Below, piece after piece: positions 44,818-53,750 of a DNA stretch of 64,000 bases (position 1 is the stretch's first letter; each line of letters begins with the position of its first letter). Location: assembly GCA_021776115.1 (NCBI GenBank), contig JAJFGN010000039.1:1-64000 (forward strand), written 5' to 3'. The DNA is from Kiloniellaceae bacterium (GTDB lineage Bacteria > Pseudomonadota > Alphaproteobacteria > Kiloniellales > J153). The notes beneath the pieces are model-generated. The model was not told the origin of the DNA. It made no database searches and saw only the letters and a program-made list of their open reading frames with translations. The position numbers and the translations under genes were made by a program.

Positions 44818-46883
44818 AGGCTCGGGCCCGCGCCGAGCGCGCCGCGCAGCTCCTCGGCCGAGGTTATGGGCAGGGAACAGATCGTGCCCCGGCATACGTA
44901 CGCGGCCGGGCCGTCCTCTGCCGGGCCCTTGCCCCGGGCCGGGTGGCCCTCGGGCAGGGTTTCGCCCGGCGCGACCGCTTGCAGCACCCGGTCCGGCAGG
45001 CAAAGCGCGTGGACCGCGGCGATCATGTCGCGGCTGCGGGTGTGCGCCGGGTCACCCGCGATCACGACCTGAACCGCGTTACGCAGGAACTCGTTGGCGT
45101 TAATGAGGCTTGCGAGCGGGAAGAAATTGCGCCCGATCTGGCCGGAAAAGGCGGCGATCAGGGCTTCGGCCCGTTCGCGGTAGTGGGCTTTGCCGGACAG
45201 GTAATAGAGCCGGGCCAGGACTTCGGCCATGACTCCGTTGCCCGCGGGCAGCGCGTTATCGTGTGCGCTCTTGGTGCGTACGATCAAGCGCTCGGTATCC
45301 GCGGCGGTCAGGAAGTAACCGCCGGAGTCGGAATCCCAGTAGTAGCGGTCGAGCACCTTGACCCAGTCTTCGGCTTGAGTGACGTAGGCGGACTGGCCCG
45401 TTGCCTCGGCCAAAGCCAGGGCGGCGGCCGACATATTGGCGTAGTCGTCGAGCAGGCCGGGATGGGCTAGGCGTCCGTGACGCCAGGCGTGTTTAAGACG
45501 GTCGGTCTCGGTCATGGTCTCGGTCACGAACGCGAAGGCGCGTCGGGCCGCTTCCAGCCACTCCGGAGCGTTGAAGACAGGCGCCGCGCGCGCAAGGGCC
45601 GCGATCATGAGTCCGTTCCAATCGGCCAGAACCTTGTCGTCCCAGCCGGGCCAAACGCGCCGCGCGCGAACCTGGACCAATTTGTCCCGGCAGGCGGCGA
45701 GGAATTTTTCCTCGGATGCGGGCCGCATTTTGGGCGCGTGGGAGCGGTTGAGGATGGTCTTGCCTTCCCAGTTACCGTTCGGGGTAACGTCGTAGGCTTC
45801 CTTGAAAAAGGGCGCGTCCGCGCCGAGTACGGCATCGATTTCCGGCGCGCTCCAGACATAGAACTTGCCTTCCTCGCCTTCGCTGTCGGCGTCCAAAGTA
45901 CTGGCGAAGGCGCCGCTGGGCGTCCCTCCCGTGCCGTCGGCATCCGCGATCATTTCGCGCAAGCTCCAGGCGGCGGTTTCGCGCACGCGCTGTTCGAACA
46001 GGGGATCGCCCGTGTCTTGCCAAGCCCAAGTCAAAAGTTCGATCATTTGCGCGTTGTCGTAGAGCATTTTTTCGAAATGCGGCACCAACCAACGGTTGTC
46101 GACGGCATAACGGGCGAAGCCACCGCCGAGGTGGTCGTAGATTCCGCCTTGGGACATGCGGGTCAGGGTGTTCGTCACAGCGTCTCGGAAGGGCTCTTGA
46201 CCGCGCCGCTTCCAGGCCCGCCACAATAGCTTTAAGGCCGCGCACTGCGGAAACTTAGGGGCCTGACCGATGCCGCCCTCGATGGGATCGACCTCGCGCA
46301 GCAAGTGCTCGGCGACGGTGTCGGTTACCTCGGTCGAGATGTCGGTCGCGGGCAGGGTCGCGGAAATGCGCTGCAAGGCGTCCGCGATGGCGCCGACATT
46401 TTTGTCCACCCGCGCCCGGTCATTCTCATAGACCTCCGCAATGGCTTGCAGGATTTGAGGGAAGCCGGGCCGGCCATAGCGCGGCTCGGGCGGAAAATAG
46501 GTGCCGCCCCAAAAGGGCTCCCCATCCGGGGTCAAGAACATGGTCAGAGGCCAACCGCCTTGTTCGCCGAGCAGATTGAGCGCTTGTTGGTATATGGCGT
46601 CGATGTCCGGACGCTCTTCGCGGTCGACCTTGATATTGACGAAGAGCCGGTTCATGTCCGCCGCTATCTTGGCGTTCTCGAATGATTCATGCGCCATGAC
46701 GTGGCACCAATGACAGGCGGCGTAACCGACCGACAAGAGAACCGGGCGGCCGCTTTCACGCGCCGCCTCAAAGGCCTCCGCGCCCCAAGATTGCCAGGCC
46801 ACGGGATTGTCTTTGTGCTGCTGGAGGTAAGGGCTGGTGCCTTCAGCCAGGCGGTTGACAAGCGGCGGGGCGGTGTCTGCCAT
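44814..46883 (-). CDS. Thioredoxin-domain DUF255 protein (YyaL/SPATA20-like)
   Basis: A 689-residue protein starting MADTAPPLVNRLAEGTSPYL. The N-terminal thioredoxin-like domain has ACHWCHVM with Cys57 and Cys60 (C-x2-C), and NIKVDREERPDIDAIYQQAL. The large (alpha/alpha)6-barrel that follows includes GIYDHLGGGFARYAVDNRWL and the VPHFEKMLYDNAQMIELLTW block. The cellular function of this widespread family is not established, though a glycoside-hydrolase-like barrel with redox domain is clear. It is the first gene of an operon with ogt and is divergent from the DUF6489 gene. Confidence 0.95.
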   Translation of the reverse strand: MADTAPPLVNRLAEGTSPYLQQHKDNPVAWQSWGAEAFEAARESGRPVLLSVGYAACHWCHVMAHESFENAKIAADMNRLFVNIKVDREERPDIDAIYQQALNLLGEQGGWPLTMFLTPDGEPFWGGTYFPPEPRYGRPGFPQILQAIAEVYENDRARVDKNVGAIADALQRISATLPATDISTEVTDTVAEHLLREVDPIEGGIGQAPKFPQCAALKLLWRAWKRRGQEPFRDAVTNTLTRMSQGGIYDHLGGGFARYAVDNRWLVPHFEKMLYDNAQMIELLTWAWQDTGDPLFEQRVRETAAWSLREMIADADGTGGTPSGAFASTLDADSEGEEGKFYVWSAPEIDAVLGADAPFFKEAYDVTPNGNWEGKTILNRSHAPKMRPASEEKFLAACRDKLVQVRARRVWPGWDDKVLADWNGLMIAALARAAPVFNAPEWLEAARRAFAFVTETMTETDRLKHAWRHGRLAHPGLLDDYANMSAAALALAEATGQSAYVTQAEDWVKVLDRYYWDSDSGGYFLTAADTERLIVRTKSAHDNALPAGNGVMAEVLARLYYLSGKAHYRERAEALIAAFSGQIGRNFFPLASLINANEFLRNAVQVVIAGDPAHTRSRDMIAAVHALCLPDRVLQAVAPGETLPEGHPARGKGPAEDGPAAYVCRGTICSLPITSAEELRGALGAGPSL

Positions 46884-46988
46884 GAAGTGCCGGTACCTTC
46901 TGGGGCAAGTGACGGGATTGGATAATTGGTCTATATGGGGGATTGGGTGGGCGCGGCTCAACCCAAAACGCTATCGAGGTGCCGGACA

Positions 46989-47261
46989 ATGAAGATCACG
47001 CTCGATGTCGACTGCACGCCGGAGGAGGCGCGCCGGTTCTTGGGCCTGCCGGATATCGGATCGATGCAGGATGAACTGGTCGCCGAGTTAGGTCGGCGCA
47101 TGATGTCTAATCTCGAGGCCATGGAACCCGAGGCCCTGATCAAAACCTGGTTGCCGGTTGGTTTGCAAGGCTTGGAGAACGCCCAAAAAATGTTCTGGGC
47201 CCAAATCAACAAGGCGGCAGAGGCGCAGAAAGGAAAAACCGACAAGGGGGGTGGGACGTAG
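46989..47261 (+). CDS. DUF6489-type small protein
   Basis: A 90-residue cytosolic protein starting MKITLDVDCTPEEARRFLGL. It is mainly helical with PDIGSMQDELVAELGRRMMS and the WLPVGLQGLENAQKMFWAQI block, ending in a Lys/Gly tail. This pattern is common next to mnmE in alphaproteobacteria; I recall it as DUF6489, function unknown. It precedes the (2Fe-2S) ferredoxin-like gene. The start was chosen at the first family-like residue; longer in-frame sequence upstream is not conserved-looking. Confidence 0.8.
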   Translation: MKITLDVDCTPEEARRFLGLPDIGSMQDELVAELGRRMMSNLEAMEPEALIKTWLPVGLQGLENAQKMFWAQINKAAEAQKGKTDKGGGT

Positions 47262-47299
47262 GCTTGGATCGAGAACAGAAAAAGAACGTCTCCGCCAGC

Positions 47300-47650
47300 A
47301 TGCCAGATCCGCCGGCCTATTATCGCTGCCACGTGTTTTGCTGCACCAACGAGCGGCCGGCCGGGCATCCGCGCGGGTGTTGCAAGGAAAAGGGCAGCGA
47401 GCGGTTGCGGAACTATATGAAGGCGCGCGCCAAGGAATTCGGCCTGAGTGATGTACGTATCAATATCGCTGGGTGTCTCGACCGCTGCGAACTCGGGCCG
47501 ACCATGGTGATCTACCCCGAAGGGGTGTGGTACAGCGTCCGTACCAACGAGGATGTGGACGAGATCTTGCGCACCCATGTGATGCAGGGGGGCAGGGTTA
47601 AGCGACTGATATTGAAGCCGGAAGACGATCCACCTCGCGCGGACGGATGA
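47300..47650 (+). CDS. Thioredoxin-like (2Fe-2S) ferredoxin family protein
   Basis: About 116 residues from the ATG at 47300; a TTG at 47264 behind GGTGGGA adds 12 residues. YYRCHVFCCTNERPAGHPRG with CCKEKGSERLRNYMKARAKE and INIAGCLDRCELGPTMVIYP give the family ligand set: Cys from the first block, then C-x3-C (GCLDRC). It matches the thioredoxin-fold [2Fe-2S] ferredoxins (Shethna-type). The partner enzyme is unknown. Located between the DUF6489 gene and mnmE. Confidence 0.9.
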   Translation: MPDPPAYYRCHVFCCTNERPAGHPRGCCKEKGSERLRNYMKARAKEFGLSDVRINIAGCLDRCELGPTMVIYPEGVWYSVRTNEDVDEILRTHVMQGGRVKRLILKPEDDPPRADG

Positions 47651-47772
47651 TTGTTGCGGTGGCGGAACGAGCCGTAAAGCGGCCGCGCCTCGGCGACAGG
47701 TGTTGTTCCGAATACGAAACGGTATCATCCGTACGTGTACGTCCGGCTTCTTGACGCGTGGATTGGGCTGAT

Positions 47773-49119
47773 ATGACCGACACCATCTTTGCCCTGTCCA
47801 GTGCCCCGGGGCGCGCCGGTGTCGCGGTGGTGCGGGTGAGTGGGCCGAAGGCGGGCGCCGCCTTGGAGGCGCTAGCCGGGGGTCTGCCGGCGCCGCGGAT
47901 GGCCTGCCTGGCGGCCTTGCGCGATCCGCAAACCGGGGCCGAGATCGATCGCGCTCTGATCCTGTGGTTTCCGGGGCCTGCCAGTGTGACCGGGGAGGAT
48001 GTCGCCGAGTTGCACGTGCATGGCGGCCGCGCGGTTATCGATGGGGCGGTCGAGGCCTTGAACGACTTGCCAGGGTTGCGGCCGGCCGAAGCGGGGGAGT
48101 TCACACGGCGGGCCTTCGATAACGGCAAGCTCGATCTGAGCGAAGTGGAGGGTCTGGCGGATCTAATCGAGGCTGAGACCGCGGCCCAGCGCGGCCAAGC
48201 CTTGCGCCAGATGGGCGGCGCCCTGTCTGCGCGGGCGGAAGCCTGGCGCGCGCGCCTGGCTCGGGCTTTGGCGCACCTGGAAGCCGGGATCGATTTCGCC
48301 GAAGAGGACCTGCCGGGGGATCTGGAGGCCGGCGTGCGGCCGGAAATCGCGGCCTTGCACGATGAGATTGCGGCGGCCCTGGACGACGGGGGCCGGGGCG
48401 AGCGGCTGCGTGCGGGCATGAGCGTGGCCATCATCGGCCCGCCCAACGCGGGAAAGTCCAGCCTGCTCAATGCGCTGGCGCGACGGGATGTGGCGATTGT
48501 GTCTGAACACGCCGGCACGACGCGAGATGTGATCGAGGTCCACTTGGACCTGGGTGGCTACCCGGTGACGTTGTCCGATACCGCCGGACTGCGGGAGGTT
48601 TTGGCCGAGGAGGGACAAAAGAGCATTGAGGCGGAGGGCATTCGGCGGGCGGCCGCGCGGGCGGCGGCGGCGGACTTGAAGTTGGCCGTGATCGACATCC
48701 GCGACGCCCGCGATCCGGACCGGGCCACTCTGGCGCTTCTGGATCGAGATAGTCTGGTGGTGCTCAACAAGGCCGACCTTGGAGGCGCGCCGGGGCAGGC
48801 GGAGATTGCGGGTCATCGGGCCAGCGTCGTTTCACTTGCGACCGGTGAGGGCCTTCCCGCGCTCATTGAGCGTCTGACCGCGGAGGCGGCACGGCGCTTC
48901 GGTGCGACGAGCGAGGCGCCGGCGATTACCCGGGCCCGGCACCGCGCCGCCTTTGAGGACGCGGTCGCGGCCTTGGACCGGTCCTTGAGGGCGGAGGCGG
49001 TCGAGCTGGCGGCCGAGGACCTGCGTCTGGCGGGGCGGGCGCTGGGACGGATCGCGGGCCGTGTGGATGTCGAGGATTTACTGGATATTATATTCCATGA
49101 TTTCTGTATAGGGAAATAG
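47773..49119 (+). CDS. mnmE: tRNA uridine-5-carboxymethylaminomethyl GTPase MnmE
   Basis: With MnmG makes the cmnm5 modification on wobble uridine. The 448-residue protein starts MTDTIFALSSAPGRAGVAVV. It has the N-terminal folate-binding domain (GEFTRRAFDNGKLDLSEVEG), the G-domain inserted at about 215-370 with P-loop VAIIGPPNAGKSSLLNALAR, ISEHAGTTRDVIEVHLDLGG-type switch (VSEHAGTTRDVIEVHLDLGG), DTAGL and NKAD, and the C-terminal signature ending C-I-G-K. A GTG 15 bases upstream is an alternative start. Confidence 0.98.
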   Translation: MTDTIFALSSAPGRAGVAVVRVSGPKAGAALEALAGGLPAPRMACLAALRDPQTGAEIDRALILWFPGPASVTGEDVAELHVHGGRAVIDGAVEALNDLPGLRPAEAGEFTRRAFDNGKLDLSEVEGLADLIEAETAAQRGQALRQMGGALSARAEAWRARLARALAHLEAGIDFAEEDLPGDLEAGVRPEIAALHDEIAAALDDGGRGERLRAGMSVAIIGPPNAGKSSLLNALARRDVAIVSEHAGTTRDVIEVHLDLGGYPVTLSDTAGLREVLAEEGQKSIEAEGIRRAAARAAAADLKLAVIDIRDARDPDRATLALLDRDSLVVLNKADLGGAPGQAEIAGHRASVVSLATGEGLPALIERLTAEAARRFGATSEAPAITRARHRAAFEDAVAALDRSLRAEAVELAAEDLRLAGRALGRIAGRVDVEDLLDIIFHDFCIGK

Positions 49120-49143
49120 CGGGCGGCGTATCGAGCTACGCAA

Positions 49144-49159
49144 TGTTTCACGTGAAACA
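49144..49159. promoter_or_regulatory. parS centromere site 1
   Basis: TGTTTCACGTGAAACA is the perfect 16-bp ParB-binding palindrome. It lies in the mnmE-mnmG intergenic gap, about 11.7 kb from the putative oriC and 3.6 kb from parB. Confidence 0.95.
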
Positions 49160-49229
49160 ATCTGGAATTCATGCCGGACGGCTACGGTCATCGTTTGACT
49201 CTGAACGAACGGCTTTTTAGGTTTCGGCC

Positions 49230-51101
49230 ATGACCCCATGGGATGTGATCGTTGTCGGAGGCGGGCACGCCGGCTGTGAGGCTGCGGCGGCGGCGGCGCG
49301 CATGGGTGCGGCCACGCTGCTTCTGACCCATAAGCTCGACACCATAGGGGTCATGTCCTGCAACCCGGCGATTGGGGGATTGGGTAAGGGCCACTTGGTC
49401 CGGGAGATCGATGCCCTGGACGGGATCATGGGGCGGGCCATCGACCGGGCCGGTATTCAATTTCGAGTTCTGAACCGGAGCAAGGGCCCGGCGGTGAGGG
49501 GGCCCCGGGCTCAGGCCGACCGGGAGCTATACCGGAGCGCGGTCCAATCTTTGCTGAGCGAACAACCGAACCTGACTGTTCGGTCTTGTTCGGTCGAAGA
49601 CCTCTGGCTCGACCCCGCCGGCCACTGCGCCGGCGTCGTGGCGGCGACCGGTGAGCGCTTGGCAGCCGGGTCGGTGGTCCTGACGACCGGGACCTTCCTG
49701 CGCGGTGTCATTCATATCGGCCGGGAGACGCGGGCCGCGGGCCGGGCCGGGGACGCGCCGGCCCTGGGCTTATCTGCGACATTGAATGGCTTGGGTTTCG
49801 CTCTCGGTCGGCTCAAGACCGGGACCCCGCCGCGCCTGGATGGCCGGACCATCGACTACGCCGGCCTTCAGGCCCAGCCGGGGGACAAGACGCCGGAGCC
49901 CTTTTCGACTTTGACCGATCGCATTGAGGTGCCGCAGGTTCCTTGCCACATCACCCACACCACGCCAGAGGGTCACGAGCTGATCCGGCGCAATCTACAC
50001 CAGGCCCCAATCTATTCCGGGCAGATCGAAGGGACCGGGCCGCGCTATTGTCCCTCGATCGAGGACAAGGTGGTTCGCTTTGAAGATCGCGAGCGGCACC
50101 AGATCTTTCTTGAGCCCGAGGGCCTCGAGGATCCGACGGTTTATCCGAACGGGATTTCGACCTCCTTGCCGCGTGAGATCCAGGCGGCTCTGCTCAAGAC
50201 CATTCCGGGCCTGGAGCGGGCGGTGATGACCCGGCCCGGTTATGCGATTGAGTACGATTACGTGGACCCACGGGAGTTGACACTGGACCTGCAGACCCGG
50301 CGGGTGCCCGGCCTCTTCTTCGCGGGCCAGATCAACGGCACCACCGGCTACGAGGAGGCGGGCGCACAAGGCCTGATCGCCGGCGTGAACGCGACGTTGC
50401 TGTGCGGCCGGGATGGAGCGGGCGATGCTTTCGCCCCGGACCGGGCCCAGGCCTATCTCGGCGTGCTGATCGACGACCTGGTTACCCGCGGGGTCACGGA
50501 GCCTTACCGCATGTTTACCAGCCGGGCCGAGTATCGCTTGCACCTGCGGGCCGACAACGCCGACCAGAGACTGACGGAACTTGGGATCGGAATTGGCTGT
50601 GTTGGGCCGGAACGCCGGGCTCATTTCAGGGCGAAGGCCGAGGCTCTGACGCAACTGCGGGGCCGGCTGGGCGCTTTGCAGGCCGCACCCGGCGAACTTG
50701 CACGCCAAGGTATCCCGGTCAAGCGGGACGGGGCGCGGCGCACCGCCTTAGATTTGTTGCGCATCCCGGGGGTCGACCTCGCCCGGCTTGCGACGCTTTG
50801 GTCCGAGATCAAGGTTGTGCCCTCGGATCTGGCGACCCTCATTGAAACCGAGGCGCTCTATCACGGGTATCTGGAACGCCAGGACGCAGACATTCGGGCG
50901 TACCGCCGGGATGAGGCGCTTCACCTGCCCGCCGCTCTCGAATACACCGAGGTGGGTGGCCTGTCGAACGAAGCGCGCCAGGCCCTGACTGCTGCGCGCC
51001 CTGCTACCTTGGGCTCGGCCTCCCGTCTGCCGGGTGTTACCCCCGCGGCCCTGGTTGCGCTCCTGCGCCACGTGAAGCGGGGCAGGCGCACTGCCGCCTA
51101 G
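49230..51101 (+). CDS. mnmG: tRNA uridine-5-carboxymethylaminomethyl synthesis enzyme MnmG (GidA)
   Basis: FAD-dependent partner of MnmE. The 623-residue protein has the dinucleotide loop [40 protein letters not shown], the GidA signature [20 protein letters not shown] and the [20 protein letters not shown] block. Its length is standard. parS sites flank it on both sides. The C-terminus RRTAA is followed by 20 bases to rsmG. Confidence 0.99.
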   Translation: MTPWDVIVVGGGHAGCEAAAAAARMGAATLLLTHKLDTIGVMSCNPAIGGLGKGHLVREIDALDGIMGRAIDRAGIQFRVLNRSKGPAVRGPRAQADRELYRSAVQSLLSEQPNLTVRSCSVEDLWLDPAGHCAGVVAATGERLAAGSVVLTTGTFLRGVIHIGRETRAAGRAGDAPALGLSATLNGLGFALGRLKTGTPPRLDGRTIDYAGLQAQPGDKTPEPFSTLTDRIEVPQVPCHITHTTPEGHELIRRNLHQAPIYSGQIEGTGPRYCPSIEDKVVRFEDRERHQIFLEPEGLEDPTVYPNGISTSLPREIQAALLKTIPGLERAVMTRPGYAIEYDYVDPRELTLDLQTRRVPGLFFAGQINGTTGYEEAGAQGLIAGVNATLLCGRDGAGDAFAPDRAQAYLGVLIDDLVTRGVTEPYRMFTSRAEYRLHLRADNADQRLTELGIGIGCVGPERRAHFRAKAEALTQLRGRLGALQAAPGELARQGIPVKRDGARRTALDLLRIPGVDLARLATLWSEIKVVPSDLATLIETEALYHGYLERQDADIRAYRRDEALHLPAALEYTEVGGLSNEARQALTAARPATLGSASRLPGVTPAALVALLRHVKRGRRTAA

Positions 51102-51121
51102 GGATCTTGGATAGCTTGGCG

Positions 51122-51844
51122 ATGAAAACCTTGGGCCCGGAAGACTTCCGCAAGGCCACCAATGTTTCACGTGAAACATTGGCGCGGCTGGAGCTTTACG
51201 CCGCTCTTTTGGAAAAGTGGTCCGGGGCCATCAATTTGGTCAGCCGGGACAGCTTGCCGGAGCTTTGGCGCCGGCACATGCTCGACTCGGCGCAGCTCCT
51301 GGCGCTGCTCCCACCTCCGCCTCGTGGGCGGCCCCGGACGATTCTCGACCTAGGCAGCGGCGCCGGGTTCCCGGGCTTGGTCTTAGCCATCCTCGGCGCC
51401 GGCGATGTGCACCTGGTCGAAGCCGACACCAAGAAGATTGCATTCTTACGCGAGGCCGCCCACATAACTCAAACCGAGGTCAAGCTCCACAACTGCCGGA
51501 TCGAGGACCTCGCGCCGATTCCGGTCGATGTCCTAACCGCCCGGGCGCTGGCGCCCTTACCCCGGCTCCTGGACTTGGTGGAACCTTTTTTCCAGCAAGC
51601 AGAATCCGTTGATCCGAACGAACAAGCGAACACCAAAGCGAACAAATTGCCGAACCCGGCACAGGGTGTCCCGCGGCCCGAAGGCCCCATGGCTCTGTTT
51701 CCCAAAGGTCGGGATGCGGAACGGGAATTGACCGACTCCGCCGAAAAGTGGATGATGCGGGTAGAGGTCTTTCCGAGCCGAAGCGACCCCAACGGCCAGA
51801 TCGTCCGGCTCAGCGGGCTTGCGAGGAAGGGGCATCGACCGTGA
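51122..51844 (+). CDS. rsmG: 16S rRNA (guanine(527)-N7)-methyltransferase RsmG, with extra insertion
   Basis: Adds m7G at position 527 of 16S rRNA. About 240 residues from ATG 51122 (TTG 51107 or 51116 are possible). The SAM loop TILDLGSGAGFPGLVLAILG, IAFLREAAHI and the ARALAPLPRLLDLVEPF motif are standard. Between PFF (about residue 157) and GPMALFPKGRDAERELTDSA (about 188) there is a polar, low-complexity stretch of about 29 residues (QQAESVDPNEQANTKANKLP...) longer than in usual RsmG proteins. The N-terminal NVSRET is encoded by a parS site. The stop overlaps parA (GTGA). Confidence 0.95.
   Translation: MKTLGPEDFRKATNVSRETLARLELYAALLEKWSGAINLVSRDSLPELWRRHMLDSAQLLALLPPPPRGRPRTILDLGSGAGFPGLVLAILGAGDVHLVEADTKKIAFLREAAHITQTEVKLHNCRIEDLAPIPVDVLTARALAPLPRLLDLVEPFFQQAESVDPNEQANTKANKLPNPAQGVPRPEGPMALFPKGRDAERELTDSAEKWMMRVEVFPSRSDPNGQIVRLSGLARKGHRP
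51163..51178. promoter_or_regulatory. parS centromere site 2, inside rsmG
   Basis: A second perfect TGTTTCACGTGAAACA, 2.02 kb from the first, embedded in the rsmG reading frame where it encodes N-V-S-R-E-T. The palindrome extends 4 bases further on each side (51159-51182). Confidence 0.95.
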
Positions 51845-52692
51845 ATCACGAAGAAATTCAGAGATTTAGTCCGCATTTGCCCGAGCCCGGCCCGGTTCGC
51901 GGCCGGATTCTCGCGGTCGCCAATCAGAAGGGCGGGGTTGGTAAGACAACCACGACCATCAACCTGGCGACCGCTCTGGCGGCCTGTGGCAAAAGGGTGC
52001 TAGTCGTCGATCTCGATCCTCAGGGTAACGCCAGCACCGGTCTGGGCATCCGAGAAGAGCGCCGAAGCCACAATATCTATAGCGTCATCGTTGGGGACAG
52101 ACCCCTCGACGACTCTGTGCTCGAAAGCCGCGTTCCCGGTATGTTTGTGGCGCCATCCAACGTCGATCTCTCGGGCGCCGAACTGGAATTGATCGACCTG
52201 CCGGAGCGCGAGCACCGGCTGCGCCGCGCGCTTGAGCAGTCCGAGTTGCGGTACGATTATATCTTGATCGACTGCCCGCCGGCGCTCGGCCTGCTGACCC
52301 TCAACGCCCTGGTCGCCGCCGATGCGGTCCTGGTGCCGCTGCAGGCTGAGTTCTACGCCTTGGAGGGACTGTCGCATTTAATCCGTACGATTAAACGGAT
52401 CAAGCGCGCACTCAACCCGGCCCTGGAAATACAGGGAATCGTGCTGACCATGTACGACCGGCGCAATAACCTCTGCGATCAAGTCGCGCAGGATGTGCGC
52501 GCGCACATGGGCGATGCGGTCTACGACACCGTAATTCCACGCAACGTGCGCGTCTCCGAAGCGCCGTCCCACGGCAAGCCGGTTCTGATCTACGACATGA
52601 ATTGTGCCGGGTCTCAGGCCTATATCCGCCTGGCCAGGGAAATCCTGCGCCGCGAGCAGACGAGCGGGCCCGTTCCCGCCCTGGCTTCCTAG
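51841..52692 (+). CDS. parA: Chromosome partition ATPase ParA
   Basis: Deviant-Walker ATPase that drives origin segregation with ParB-parS. From the GTG at 51841 it has 283 residues: ILAVANQKGGVGKTTTTINL (K-G-G-x-G-K-T), VDLDPQGNASTGLGIREERR, DYILIDCPPALGLLTLNALV and VLVPLQAEFYALEGLSHLIR. The short N-terminus lacks the HTH extension of plasmid ParA proteins, so it is of the chromosomal (ParA-Ia-like, Soj) type. The start overlaps the rsmG stop; parB follows after 16 bases. Confidence 0.98.
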   Translation: MNHEEIQRFSPHLPEPGPVRGRILAVANQKGGVGKTTTTINLATALAACGKRVLVVDLDPQGNASTGLGIREERRSHNIYSVIVGDRPLDDSVLESRVPGMFVAPSNVDLSGAELELIDLPEREHRLRRALEQSELRYDYILIDCPPALGLLTLNALVAADAVLVPLQAEFYALEGLSHLIRTIKRIKRALNPALEIQGIVLTMYDRRNNLCDQVAQDVRAHMGDAVYDTVIPRNVRVSEAPSHGKPVLIYDMNCAGSQAYIRLAREILRREQTSGPVPALAS

Positions 52693-52708
52693 ACTTCCCC
52701 GGCCCGTC

Positions 52709-53638
52709 ATGGCCCCCATCGACGAACCCGCCAGCCCCGGCGACCCATCCAAGCGAACCAATCTCGGCCGTGGTTTAGCGGCGTTGTTCGGAGAAGAAAC
52801 CGAAGACTATCAATCACTTGACAAGGTTCGCGCGGGCAAAAGCGTTCCGATCGAACACATCCATCCGAACAAGAAGCAACCGCGGCAGGCTTTCGACCAA
52901 GAGACCCTGGCAGCCCTAGCCGCTTCAATCAGCGCCAGCGGTATCTTGCAGCCGATTTTGGTCCGGCGTCATCCGGACCGGCCCAGCGAATTCGAGATCG
53001 TGGCCGGAGAGCGGCGTTGGCGCGCGGCCCAGATGGCGAAGCTCCATGAGATCCCGGTCGTCATCCGAGAGCTGTCCGACGCCCAGGCGCTCGAGCTGGC
53101 CCTGGTCGAGAACGTTCAGCGCCAAGACCTGTCGCCGCTCGAGGAAGCCGAGGGCTACCACCGCCTGATCGAAGAGTACCAGCATACTCAGGACGCCCTG
53201 GCCAAGGTTATCGGCAAGAGCCGCAGCCATATCGCCAATACCCTGCGCCTGTTGAACCTTCCGGATTCCGTTCGCAATCTGCTCGCGGAGGAAAAATTAA
53301 GCGCCGGCCACGCTCGCGCCTTGCTCGGCGCCGAGGATCCGGAATCCCTGGCCAAGCTCGTCGTGGCGCGGGGCCTGAACGTGCGCCAGACCGAACACCT
53401 GGTTCAACAGTCGCACGAAGGCCCCAAGGCCGCCGCCCACCCGGCCCGGACCGCCCGCGCACCGAAGGACCCGGACACCGTCGCCCTGGAACGCGACCTG
53501 ACCGCTCTTCTGGGTCTCAAGGTGACGATCGATTTCGAGGGTAAGTCCGGCTCCCTGACCATCCATTATCAGACCCTGGAGCAGCTCGACGACGTGCTAC
53601 GCCGCCTAAATCAGGTACCGGACTCCAGTAGCGCCTAA
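52709..53638 (+). CDS. parB: Chromosome partition CTPase/DNA-binding protein ParB
   Basis: Loads at parS and spreads as a CTP-dependent clamp. The 309-residue protein has the N-terminal LGRGLAALFGEE motif (ParA activation), VPIEHIHPNKKQPRQAFDQE, the CTP-binding EIVAGERRWRAAQMAKLHEI (G-E-R-R-x-R-A), the ENVQRQDLSPLEEAEGYHRL block, the HTH around VIGKSRSHIANTLRLLNLPD, and a C-terminal dimer domain. Two matching parS sites lie within 4.5 kb upstream. Confidence 0.98.
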   Translation: MAPIDEPASPGDPSKRTNLGRGLAALFGEETEDYQSLDKVRAGKSVPIEHIHPNKKQPRQAFDQETLAALAASISASGILQPILVRRHPDRPSEFEIVAGERRWRAAQMAKLHEIPVVIRELSDAQALELALVENVQRQDLSPLEEAEGYHRLIEEYQHTQDALAKVIGKSRSHIANTLRLLNLPDSVRNLLAEEKLSAGHARALLGAEDPESLAKLVVARGLNVRQTEHLVQQSHEGPKAAAHPARTARAPKDPDTVALERDLTALLGLKVTIDFEGKSGSLTIHYQTLEQLDDVLRRLNQVPDSSSA

Positions 53639-53660
53639 AGCCCAAGACGCCGACCTCCGG

Positions 53661-53679
53661 AAAGGGAACTCCCCTTTTT
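53661..53679 (+). terminator. Rho-independent terminator after parB
   Basis: AAAGGG (53661-53666) and CCCTTT (53672-53677) form a stem with loop AACTC, followed by TT and A, 22 bases after the parB stop. It separates parB from the convergent holA. Confidence 0.6.
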
Positions 53680-53729
53680 AGGCGATTTCGTTTCCATTCC
53701 GAAATGACATTCTAGGGCCGAACGGGCCC

Positions 53730-53749
53730 TCGTTTCTCTAACGAAACGA
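53730..53749. terminator. Inverted repeat between parB and holA
   Basis: TCGTTTC (53730-53736) and GAAACGA (53743-53749) form a perfect 7-bp stem ending right before the holA stop (53751). It may serve as a transcription barrier for holA, but no T-run follows on either strand. Confidence 0.4.
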
Positions 53750-53750
53750 T

